NCBI GenBank assembly: GCA_026707945.1
Contig: JAPOVV010000074.1
Coordinates: 124,001-188,000 of the forward strand
Source: Gammaproteobacteria bacterium
Lineage (GTDB): Bacteria > Pseudomonadota > Gammaproteobacteria > Pseudomonadales > Azotimanducaceae
Direction of reading: 5' to 3'
Length of the DNA: 64,000 bases
The notes under the pieces were generated by a model. It was not told the DNA's origin and made no database searches. It saw only the letters and a list, made by a program, of their open reading frames with translations. The position numbers were made by a program, and so were the translations under genes. Below are positions 36,290 through 45,100 of this stretch, piece by piece (the stretch's first letter is position 1; each line of letters starts with the position of its first letter).

Positions 36290-37264
36290 TCAAGCCGATT
36301 CGTTGACGAGTACAACCTTGCCGATTGTTTGATCTGTACGCAATAGATCGTGAGCTTCTTGCGCATGTTCAATAGGAATGGTGTGATCGACAATCGCGTT
36401 CACGTCGCCCGCTTCGATGCGAGGCCAGACGCGTTCACGCAACTGCGCCATGACCTTCGATTTCGCCTCGATTGAACGAGCTCGAAGCGTGGATCCAATG
36501 ACCCGTTGCCGTTTTACCATCATTTGGCCGAGAGGTAACGTCGCATCCGCGCCTCCCATCAAGCCGATAATCACTATTCGCCCATCAACCGCTAGGCTGC
36601 GCAAATTCCGCTCTAAATAGCGACCTCCTACCGGGTCGAGTATGACGTCGACACCCATACCACCCGTCCATTCAAGTATGCGTGCTTCGAAGTCCTCGAC
36701 ACGACGATTACACCCTGCGGTCGCTCCCAACTTCTGACAAGCCCGGACCTTTGCGTCAAAGCCAACCGTAACAAAGCACGGATTCCCGAACGCCTTACAG
36801 AGTTGAATCGCTGCGGTTCCAACTCCACTTGCGCCCGAGTGAATGAGCACGCTTTCGCCGACGGACGCATTAGCTTCCATGAAGATGTTCAGGTAAGCGG
36901 TCGCGAAGACTTCGGGTAATGCTGCCGCTTCGATTAACGTGAGGCGTTCGGGTTTGGGTAACACCTGACCAGCGGGTACATTGACGTATTCAGCATACCC
37001 ACCACCCGACAATAGCGCACACACCTCGTCGCCGACCTCGAACGTACCGACCTGGGAACCAACCTCAACAACAGTCCCGCTGCACTCGAGTCCAAGTATG
37101 TTCGACGCGCCGGGTGGGGGCGGATAGCCACCCGCAACTTGAGATAAGTCCGCACGATTGATCGCTGTCGCGCTAACTTCGATCAGGACTTCTCCGAATC
37201 CTGGTGATGGTTTATCTGTTTGTCGCCAGACTAGCCTCTCGTCAACAATTTCAATCGCATGCAT
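36290..37264 (-). CDS. NAD(P)H:quinone oxidoreductase, zinc-independent MDR family
   Basis: 324 residues from ATG 37264, overlapping the hisF stop as TGATG; a second ATG at 37270 is possible. Medium-chain reductase fold without structural zinc: AINRADLSQVAGGYPPPPGA (about 33-52) and ILGLECSGTVVEVG are typical of the PIG3/TP53I3 type. The Rossmann part has VLIHSGASGVGTAAIQLCKA (about 138-157). Likely a soluble NADPH-dependent quinone or enone reductase. Co-transcription with hisF is indicated by the overlap, though no functional link is known. Confidence 0.88.
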   Translation of the reverse strand: MHAIEIVDERLVWRQTDKPSPGFGEVLIEVSATAINRADLSQVAGGYPPPPGASNILGLECSGTVVEVGSQVGTFEVGDEVCALLSGGGYAEYVNVPAGQVLPKPERLTLIEAAALPEVFATAYLNIFMEANASVGESVLIHSGASGVGTAAIQLCKAFGNPCFVTVGFDAKVRACQKLGATAGCNRRVEDFEARILEWTGGMGVDVILDPVGGRYLERNLRSLAVDGRIVIIGLMGGADATLPLGQMMVKRQRVIGSTLRARSIEAKSKVMAQLRERVWPRIEAGDVNAIVDHTIPIEHAQEAHDLLRTDQTIGKVVLVNESA

Positions 37265-38043
37265 CACCATGAGCGTCGCACCTTGATGCCTTCATTGTGA
37301 AGGTAATCTTTTAGTTCACTCACCCGATAGGTTCCGTAATGAACCATCGAAGCCACCAGTGCTGCGTCGGCTTTGCCATGAGTGAGTACATCGCGTAGGT
37401 GTTCTGGTTTCCCTGCGCCACCCGACGCTATGACTGGGATTCTCGCCGCTTCACTGATCATTCGCGTCAGATCGATCTCATAACCATCAAGCGTGCCATC
37501 CGCATCAATTGAGTTCACGACGAATTCGCCAGCACCTAGTTTCTCTCCGTGCAATGCCCATGTTAGCGCATCCAAGCCTGTATCCGTACGACCCCCATGC
37601 GTCACGACCTCATATCCGGACGGTTGGTCGTTATTTTCGCCAACGAGTTTGATGTCCATCGACAATACAACATTCTGACTACCGATCGCTTCTGCGCATT
37701 CAGCGATTAGCTCAGGTCGTTCTACTGCCGCGGTATTTACGTTGATCTTTTCCGCTCCCGCCAACCGAAGGTCCGTCGCATCCTGCACGTTGCGCACACC
37801 ACCTCCGACGGAGAGAGGAATGAAAACCTCTTGTGCGACGTGCTCGACGACATCAAGCATGATGTTGCGACGATCGCTCGATGCAGTGATGTCGTAGAAC
37901 ACCAATTCGTCTAGGCCATCGAGATAGTACTCTCGAGCTTTCTCCACCGGATCGCCAATATCCTTGGTCTTGACGAACTTGATGCTCTTGGCGAGTTTGC
38001 CGTCGCGAACGTCCAAACACGCGATAACGCGCTTACTAAGCAA
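37264..38043 (-). CDS. hisF: Imidazole glycerol phosphate synthase, cyclase subunit HisF
   Basis: 259 residues from TTG 38043, which gives the standard N-terminus LSKRVIACLDV and places catalytic Asp11 and Asp130 (LSMDIK) at canonical numbers; the frame is open further upstream into hisH. Phosphate-binding loops VGGGVR (79-84) and ASGGAG are present. With HisH it makes imidazole glycerol phosphate and AICAR in histidine synthesis. The sequence (KFVKTKDIGDPVEKAREYY, DITASSDRRN) belongs to a less common HisF branch than that of E. coli. A role in sugar amidation, as for WbpH/WbpI-type pairs, is a weaker alternative. Confidence 0.88.
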   Translation of the reverse strand: MLSKRVIACLDVRDGKLAKSIKFVKTKDIGDPVEKAREYYLDGLDELVFYDITASSDRRNIMLDVVEHVAQEVFIPLSVGGGVRNVQDATDLRLAGAEKINVNTAAVERPELIAECAEAIGSQNVVLSMDIKLVGENNDQPSGYEVVTHGGRTDTGLDALTWALHGEKLGAGEFVVNSIDADGTLDGYEIDLTRMISEAARIPVIASGGAGKPEHLRDVLTHGKADAALVASMVHYGTYRVSELKDYLHNEGIKVRRSW

Positions 38044-38656
38044 CGGTACCGTCCCAGGCAGTGAAGTTACGAATGAGCTCCAATCCGACTCGACCACTCT
38101 TCTCTGGGTGGAACTGAGTACCAAAAAAGTTTCTTAACCCAAGGGCACAACAAAAGGTCGACTCGTAATCCGCGCTCGCGTAGACGCACGCCTCATTCGC
38201 TGGATCCGGGTAATACGCATGGACGAAATAGAACTCATCACCTGGTTTTAAATGTTCAAGAATTGGGTGGGGTTTGGCGACTTGAACGTCATTCCAACCC
38301 ATGTGAGGCACTTTTAAATCAGTGTTCTGCATATTGAAGCGGCGCACGTGACCCGGAATCAACCCGAGCGTCTCAACGTCTCCCTCTTCAGAGCGATCCA
38401 ACGAGATCTGCAATCCAATACAAATACCCAGGATCGGTGTGCCCTCAGCAAACGCTTCCAATAGCGCTAAATCGATGCCACGAGACTGAATACTGCGCAT
38501 TGCCGCCCCCGCATGGCCGACACCGGGAAAAATGATGCGATCAGCCTGCCGAATTCGCGAGGGATCCGATGTTATCGCAGCATCGACGCCAATTTCGGAG
38601 CACGCTCTTTGCACGCTACGCAGATTACCCGCGTCGTAATCGACTATAACAGTCAT
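38036..38656 (-). CDS. hisH: Imidazole glycerol phosphate synthase, glutaminase subunit HisH
   Basis: 206 residues. Class I glutamine amidotransferase: oxyanion loop PGVGHAG (44-50), nucleophile Cys79 in LGICIGLQ, and the His-Glu pair in QFHPEKSGR near the C-terminus. It supplies ammonia to HisF, whose TTG start lies inside its end (8-base overlap). No other his genes are in the window. Confidence 0.92.
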   Translation of the reverse strand: MTVIVDYDAGNLRSVQRACSEIGVDAAITSDPSRIRQADRIIFPGVGHAGAAMRSIQSRGIDLALLEAFAEGTPILGICIGLQISLDRSEEGDVETLGLIPGHVRRFNMQNTDLKVPHMGWNDVQVAKPHPILEHLKPGDEFYFVHAYYPDPANEACVYASADYESTFCCALGLRNFFGTQFHPEKSGRVGLELIRNFTAWDGTVA

Positions 38657-38713
38657 AACGAATATTTCAACGAGTCAATAACACCAGCTAGATTGCTGGA
38701 TTAGGTTACTTTT

Positions 38714-39733
38714 GTGGGCTTGCGAAGACGCGGGATTTTAATAGCGAATCTAGGAACTCCCACGGCTCCTACGCGAAACGATGTGAAGGAATATCTTCAA
38801 GAATTCCTCATGGACCCGCATGTTATTGCGTTACCCGGACCGTTGCGGTACCTAGTCGTTAAGGCAATCGCAATGCGTCGGAGTGCGCAATCTGCCGCTG
38901 CCTATGCAAAGATCTGGACGTCAAGCGGTGGACCTCTACGGGACCACGCGGAATCGTTGGCACAACACGTTCGCGAGGCAACCTCGCTACCGGTCGAAGT
39001 CGGAATGCGTTACGGGAAACCAAGTTTCGAAGACGCACATAAGGCAATGAAGGAGATATGTGACGAAATCTTGGTGATATCAGCCTACCCCCATTACGCA
39101 GACAGCACATATCAGAGCACCGTCGAACGTCTGAAGGAAGTTTTCACAGATATCCGAACGCTCATCACGCAACCTTATTTTGAAGAACCCGCGTTCATCA
39201 ACGCTCACATCGAGCTACTGAATGAACATCTTGAGGCCGACATCGAACATCTCTTGCTCAGTTTCCACGGCGTGCCTGAGCTCCATATTCGAAAGGCTGA
39301 CGAGTCACGCAGCCATTGCCTAGAGGCTGAGGATTGCTGCGGAATCCCACACCCTTGCCAAGCCACGTGCTATCGATTTCAGTGTTTAAGAACTGCGAAG
39401 TTACTAGGGGAGGCCGTTTCAATGCCAACTTCCATCTCGTTTCAGTCCAGGCTCGGGCCAGCGAAGTGGCTCCAACCGTACACGATCGACGAAGTTAGGC
39501 GATTAGCCGAATGTGGCATCCGCAATCTCGCAGTCGCTTGTCCGTCCTTTGTATCAGATAACGTAGAGACACTGTATGAGATCGCGTATGAAGTTCGCGA
39601 CGCGTTTCTAGATGCTGGCGGTAGTCGATTAGACGTTCTGCCATGCTTAAACGAGTCCGAAAAATGGGTCGCGTTAGTCCAAAAGTGGGCGTGTGGGGAA
39701 GGTGAAAATCACACGATCCTGAACGACCCATAA
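38714..39733 (+). CDS. hemH: Ferrochelatase with a cysteine-rich segment
   Basis: 339 residues from GTG 38714. Family motifs: ILIANLGTPTAPTRNDVKEY (8-27), catalytic His in LLLSFHGVPE (about 181-190) and the acidic ACPSFVSDNVETLYEI. Inserts Fe(II) into protoporphyrin IX, the last step of haem synthesis. An unusual segment of about 23 residues after the catalytic His (SHCLEAEDCCGIPHPC to YRFQC) contains six Cys, which might bind metal or an Fe-S cluster. Divergent from hisH by 57 bases. Confidence 0.92.
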   Translation: MGLRRRGILIANLGTPTAPTRNDVKEYLQEFLMDPHVIALPGPLRYLVVKAIAMRRSAQSAAAYAKIWTSSGGPLRDHAESLAQHVREATSLPVEVGMRYGKPSFEDAHKAMKEICDEILVISAYPHYADSTYQSTVERLKEVFTDIRTLITQPYFEEPAFINAHIELLNEHLEADIEHLLLSFHGVPELHIRKADESRSHCLEAEDCCGIPHPCQATCYRFQCLRTAKLLGEAVSMPTSISFQSRLGPAKWLQPYTIDEVRRLAECGIRNLAVACPSFVSDNVETLYEIAYEVRDAFLDAGGSRLDVLPCLNESEKWVALVQKWACGEGENHTILNDP

Positions 39734-39822
39734 AAAACCTCCGTTATTTCGGCACAATCAAGCGCAAGCGTGATATAAATTCCTGCACAAACTTCGTTTA
39801 TCAAGTACGAGGGTCTACTTTA

Positions 39823-40158
39823 ATGGATGTACTCAAATCCTGGCTTCGTGTTGCGCTAGTCGCGCTGTTGGGCACGTTTGTTGCAATTGGATGTGCTGAC
39901 ACGGGCGGCGGCGGCGAAGCTGCTGCACCAGCCGAAGAAGCAGAAACTGTCGAAGCTACAGAACTGGTCGCGGCTGAAGGCGGCGAAGAGGCCGCAGCAG
40001 ATGAGGAAGGTGGCGAAGAAGCCATGACCGAGCTCGAACCAGCCGAAGCAGCAGAAACTGTAGAAGCTACAGAGCTAGTCGAGGCTGAAGGCGGCGAAGG
40101 CGAAGCGGCTGAAGGCGGCGAAGAAGTACCTGCTACTGAATTAGCGCCCGCAGAGTAA
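39823..40158 (+). CDS. Small acidic Ala/Glu-rich lipoprotein
   Basis: 111 residues. Signal with VALVALLGTFVAIGC, lipid Cys at about 24. The mature part is almost entirely Ala, Glu, Gly, Thr and Val and includes two copies of an AETVEATELV-(A/E)-AEGGE unit. Highly negative and probably disordered, anchored in the outer or inner membrane. No family recognised. A frame on the opposite strand (39801-40202) is a compositional artefact. A hairpin at 40216-40241 may end the transcript. Confidence 0.75.
   Translation: MDVLKSWLRVALVALLGTFVAIGCADTGGGGEAAAPAEEAETVEATELVAAEGGEEAAADEEGGEEAMTELEPAEAAETVEATELVEAEGGEGEAAEGGEEVPATELAPAE
39931..40101 (+). repeat. Direct 60-base repeat inside the acidic lipoprotein
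   Basis: Copies at 39931-39990 and 40042-40101 encode near-identical Glu-rich units beginning AE(E/A)AETVEATELV. In-frame duplication explains the present length. Confidence 0.75.
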
Positions 40159-40215
40159 CCACTCTTCGACCTAGTTGCTCTCGCCGAGCAGCACAACATC
40201 AATTTGATAGAGCTA

Positions 40216-40250
40216 GCCTCGTCTGTTAGTTCGGACGAGGCATGCTTTTA
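40216..40250 (+). terminator. Possible terminator after the acidic lipoprotein
   Basis: An 8-base perfect stem GCCTCGTC/GACGAGGC (40216-40223, 40234-40241) with a 10-base loop, followed by ATGCTTTTA, a weak T-run. Confidence 0.5.
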
Positions 40251-40313
40251 CTAGGCCATACTAGCGGCTAATAGGTTACTGTTGTCGGTGAATATGCGAT
40301 ATCGCATTACCGA

Positions 40314-41186
40314 TCATCTCATTTGACGTAGACCCCCTTTGGTCGCGTGGGTCTTGATTGAGTCATAAAAAGACTGGATGAGCGAGCGCGAGTACATCGA
40401 CTTGCGTGCCACGAAGCGAACCGGCCGATTCAATCCACTGCCGCCTAAATCGATCGTTTTCTTTGCGTTGATGGACAACGCGTTGGCGACGCCAAGTGGA
40501 ATCAAGCCATGACCAAAATCCGCTAGTGCCATCTGGGCGACGGAGAAAAACGATTCCAACGACGTTGCGCGGGTTAGGTTCAACCGCTGCATGTCGTCCT
40601 CCATCGCCGCCCACGCACCCGAGCGAGACTCAATCGTCATGACCTGAAGTGGATCGCCGATGCTGTAAGCCAAATCGTTAAGCCCAGACGGCACGATAAC
40701 CATCGGTTCAACGTAGACGATATCGGATTGAAGATCCGACTCTGCATCCGCGGATCCCGTGCATATGCCGACCATCAGTTCACCGGAGCGCAATCGATCA
40801 AGCACCACGGGAGAGCGTTGTGCGTGAAATTCGAAGATAACCTCAGGCATATCCTCTCTAACGGCCGCGAAGAGCCGCGAACCCCAGCTGCCAAGAATCG
40901 ACTCTGACACACCGACGATGATCCTGCCGCTCTGCAGTGCCGTGTCTTCAAGGAACACACTTCGTACTTCCTGCAACAACGGCATCGTACGGTCGACGAG
41001 CTTCCTGCCGTGCTGAGTAAGCACAACTCGTCGTCCGTGCCGTTCGATAATCTTCTTGCCGTAGTAGTGCTCGATGGCCGCGATACGCTTGCTCACCGCG
41101 CCTTGCGAGATGTTCATGCGTGTCGCAGTTTCCTTCATGGTGCCCGTTTGCGCGAGTTGCACGAGAGTTTCGAGATTCTTAATCAA
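40314..41186 (-). CDS. LysR-family transcriptional regulator
   Basis: 290 residues from TTG 41186. Winged-helix domain: ETLVQLAQTGTMKETATRMN, ISQGAVSKRIAAIEHYYGKK (6-45). Effector domain 90-285. It lies divergent to a TSUP transporter with a 141-base gap, so it probably controls that gene in response to a small anion or related metabolite (inference). No unusual residues noted. Confidence 0.88.
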   Translation of the reverse strand: MIKNLETLVQLAQTGTMKETATRMNISQGAVSKRIAAIEHYYGKKIIERHGRRVVLTQHGRKLVDRTMPLLQEVRSVFLEDTALQSGRIIVGVSESILGSWGSRLFAAVREDMPEVIFEFHAQRSPVVLDRLRSGELMVGICTGSADAESDLQSDIVYVEPMVIVPSGLNDLAYSIGDPLQVMTIESRSGAWAAMEDDMQRLNLTRATSLESFFSVAQMALADFGHGLIPLGVANALSINAKKTIDLGGSGLNRPVRFVARKSMYSRSLIQSFYDSIKTHATKGGLRQMR

Positions 41187-41327
41187 TTGAAGTGGCTGCT
41201 GTTGAATAAATCAAAAAAAGTTTTCAGAAACTATGTTCTCGATTCGAAGGACGTTGATCAAGAGTCGACAGTTCAAGCATTACTTAGCTTAGTTATAGCT
41301 AGTTTTGACAACTAGCTCTCAACGCAG

Positions 41328-42089
41328 ATGAACACATTAGTCGCGCTTGCCATCGCGCTACCCGCCATTTTTTTAACGAGTCTTCTTTCAGGTATGGCTG
41401 GTATGGCGGGCGGATTCGTCCTGATCGTGGTTCTTGTCGTACTTATGCCTGTTCCCAGTGCCATGATCCTCCACGGTATCGTCCAGGGCGTTGCCAATGG
41501 TTCACGATTCTGGTTCCTACGACAACACACGGCTTGGCGGATTCTTCCGTGGTATTTCATCGGCGTCATTCTCATCACCGCTATATTCAGTGTCTTCTTA
41601 ATCGTTGCAGATCCTGCGGTTGTACTCATTGCAGCAGGTGGCCTGCCTTGGCTAAGTCAATTTACGCCTGCACGATTCAGTCTAGACATTACTCGACCCT
41701 CGATCGCGCTCATTTGCGGCATCGTGGTAACCGGCGTGCAACTCATAGCCGGCGCCTCCGGACCTGTTCTAGATGCTTTTTATCAACGCACCGACTTGAA
41801 CAGATTCGAAGTCGTCGCGACAAAAGCCGTAACACAAACGATCGGTCACGTCGTAAAAGTCATCTACTTCCTCTTTATCAGCGCTACTGTAACGGATGGA
41901 ACGCACGCTCTATTGAGCTGGTGGGTGATTGGACTCGCGATCGTCGTATCACTGATTGGAACTCGCATTGGTACTCGAGTCCTTGAAAAAGTCTCCGAAG
42001 CGCGTTTCCGACGATGGACAAACGTTCTCATCCTAGGACTAGGCGCAGTGGTCGCCGTCGGCGGTGCGATAGACCTACTCACCAGGTAG
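41328..42089 (+). CDS. TauE/SafE (TSUP) family membrane transporter
   Basis: 253 residues with about eight hydrophobic helices. TSUP features: LLSGMAGMAGGFVLIVVLVV (19-38) near the N-terminus, and a symmetric later repeat VTGVQLIAGASGPVLDAFY (about 135-153) with a conserved Gly-Ala-Ser-Gly-Pro. The family exports or imports sulfite, sulfoacetate and similar organosulfur anions. It could pair with the LysR regulator encoded divergently. It converges with the giant carboxylase gene, 11 bases apart. Confidence 0.85.
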   Translation: MNTLVALAIALPAIFLTSLLSGMAGMAGGFVLIVVLVVLMPVPSAMILHGIVQGVANGSRFWFLRQHTAWRILPWYFIGVILITAIFSVFLIVADPAVVLIAAGGLPWLSQFTPARFSLDITRPSIALICGIVVTGVQLIAGASGPVLDAFYQRTDLNRFEVVATKAVTQTIGHVVKVIYFLFISATVTDGTHALLSWWVIGLAIVVSLIGTRIGTRVLEKVSEARFRRWTNVLILGLGAVVAVGGAIDLLTR

Positions 42090-42100
42090 TCTGTTACGAG

Positions 42101-45100
42101 CTAGTTCTCCGTCGATTCAGGTTCCTTCGATACCGGTTCTACGACGAATAAGAGGTCCCCGGCGTTAACTTGCTGTCCGGTTGCTACGTTGATTCGATTG
42201 ACGCGATATCTTGTACTGTCGGAGAAGAAGACTTGCTCAACGGTATTGATGTCGCGCAAGCGCATGGGAGTAAAGACCTTAAACGCTTCTAGCTGACACA
42301 CCACATCGTCCGTTCCGATCACGTCGTTGACATTCACGTAATCAGGGTCGCCAGGCGTAGGTTTGATATAGAAGATGCCGGTCGAAGGCGCTAAAACCCT
42401 TAGTTCGTCGCTATCTTCGATCTGGATGGCATCCCACCCGACCGCTTGAGCATCAACTGCGGCCATATCGTCGATTTCTTCAATCAGCGCGTCCGCATCG
42501 ATATTGGTGAGCAGATTTGGTAAGTAGCCTGTGTCGTAGATTCCGTCGAGGAATCCCTTGTCTGTCAGGATCGTGCGCAGTAACGGGATGTTCGTATAGA
42601 TCCCTTCAAGTGTCACCTGATTCAAATAGTCGACCAGTTTTTTCGATGTAGATTCACGGTCTTCACCATGGGCGATGACCTGCATGATCATGCTGTCGTA
42701 GTATGGTGAAATGAACTTGCCTTGGCCTGCCGTACTGATGATCTCAACGTCATCATCTTCCGGGAAATCCCACTTGGTAATCTCACCGGCGCTCGGGCGC
42801 AAGACCAATTCACCTTCGCTATCTCGAACCAATCGTTCCGCGTTGATGCGTGCCTCAATCGCGTAACCGTCAGACCCAACTTCAAGTTCCTTGATACTCT
42901 CACCACCGGCGATGCGGAACTGCTCAGCAACGATGTCTACCCCCGATACTAGCTCAGTTACAGGATGTTCAACCTGGAGGCGAGTATTCATTTCCATGAA
43001 ATAGACAGCATCTGAATCCAAGTCGTAGATGAACTCAACCGTCCCCGCACCAACGTAGCCGACGCCACCCGCAATCGAGGCACTGCTCTTAATAACGTCT
43101 TCCAGTAAATTCTCAGGCAACATCGTCGAACCAGATTCTTCGATGACCTTTTGCTTGTCACGTTGCACACTACAGTCTCGAATCCCGAGAACCTTCGTGT
43201 TGCCGTGACTATCGCGCAACACTTGTGCTTCGATGTGACGCAATTTCGTAACGAATTTCTCAAGGTACACATCACCGTTGCCAAATGCCGCGCGGGCTTC
43301 GACCGTGACTCGCTGAAACGCTTCGTAGAAGCTCGCAGCTGATTCAACAACTTGTATACCTTTACCGCCACCACCGTGTACTGCTTTAATCAGAACGGGA
43401 TAACCGATTTCTTCAGCCATCTCCGCCGCGGCATCGACATCCGTCACGACTCCGTGACTACCTGGCACAACAGGAACGCCAAAAGCAATTGCAGACTTAA
43501 TCGCATTGGACTTGTTCCCCATCGTCTCCATACTGCTGACCGGCGGTCCCACGAAATTAATCCCGTGAGATCTAATCAGAGAGGCAAACTGACTGCTCTC
43601 AGATAGGAAACCAATCCCAGGATGCAGTGCGTCGACATGTTCATTTTCGGCCACCACCAGGACAGAACGAGCGTTCAAGTAACTTTCATCGGGCGTACTA
43701 CCGCCAATCGACACGAGCTGATCCTTTGGTCCGAGCATGTCCGCAGCGACCGATTCAACGTCGGGGTCAGATTGGACTAAAACAGTTTCGATATTCTGAG
43801 ATTGCGCAATTCGAACGATTTTCGAAGCAGCACAACCACGGGCGTGGACTAAGACCCGTTTCACTGGGCGATAAAGGTCTTGATCATCGATATGTCGCGG
43901 TGCAGAGAGCGGCAGGGCGGTACCGAAGGTATAGTCGTCGCTTAGTACGGTTGCGATGGCATCTTCAACGGTCGCGGTCGGTGTAGGTATATCGGGATCG
44001 ATTGCACGCAAATCAGTGTCCAGCTCACCGTAAAACGGGTGTTTGACCAATCCTTGCATTGACTCCGGATTGCTCGCGAGGTAATTCGCGAGTATCGACT
44101 CCGCTGGAAGGTGACTCGGAATCACGATCTGTCCAGCAAATGGCATGCTCGTACCAGAGAAGTAATGGGTATGAACCAGCGGATGCGTAACGAAACTTGC
44201 CTGGGCACCGCCCGTGCAGTCACCGTGCCCAAACACTATGACAGGCAGGTCAAAATCGCAGATGAAGCGGGTAATACGATCGTTGATGGCTGCCATTGAA
44301 AACAGTGCACCCGCCCCTTCCTTCGTTTGCATACCACCAGAAGAGATAAAGCAAACAACAGGCAGTTGCTGCTCGGCACAACGGACCAGCAACGTGCAGA
44401 ACTTCTCCGCACTTGCCATATCAAATGCGCCAGCCTGAAAATCGGGGTTCGAAATCACAGCGCCTACGCGTACTTCGCGTTTCGCAAGTTTGAACTTGCC
44501 GATACCCGTGACGACGCCCGCAGGCGGTTCGTCCTTGTCCAAGGCTTTTTCGATGGATTCGCGGAAACCCGGGAAATCGCATGGATCGCTACTCAACATG
44601 TCGCGACCCGACTCTTCAAATTCAGTAAAGAACCGATCGATAAAAGCTTGGTGACTAGTGAGTCTTAACCGCTTGTACTCGTTCAGCGTTTCCTGAATCT
44701 GTAAGTCGCGATACGCGATCTGCAAACGATTCCAAAAATCTCGCCGGCGACCGATGTTTTTTGGTCGGATGTTGCCGGTGAATTTACCGTCGCCGCGTTC
44801 ACTGTCAACGTAGGTTGTTAGCAGACCCTCAAAGAACTCTTTCACCACCACAAACAACGTGTCAGACAGGTCTGTATGAATGAGCTTCTTCCACTCTTCG
44901 ACTGTTGCGAAAAATGTTTTGCTTAAGCGAGTTTTTGAAAGTTGGCGGAACCAGTCCAGAAACGCGTCGCGACGTTCGCGCAAGGCGGCTTCATCTAGCT
45001 CGTTGTCGGGTTCGATTTGATGTAGACCTGCCGTAAACGTTTCATCGATCAAATCGGCAACCGTCTGGCGGTCAAGCGATTGGGTTCGCTGAGCTTGACC

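Noticed and set aside
39801-40202. 133-residue Ser/Ala/Pro-rich frame opposite the acidic lipoprotein
   Set aside because: Its composition is the mirror of the GAA/GCN-rich repeat on the plus strand; no family, and the plus-strand gene has a clear lipoprotein signal.
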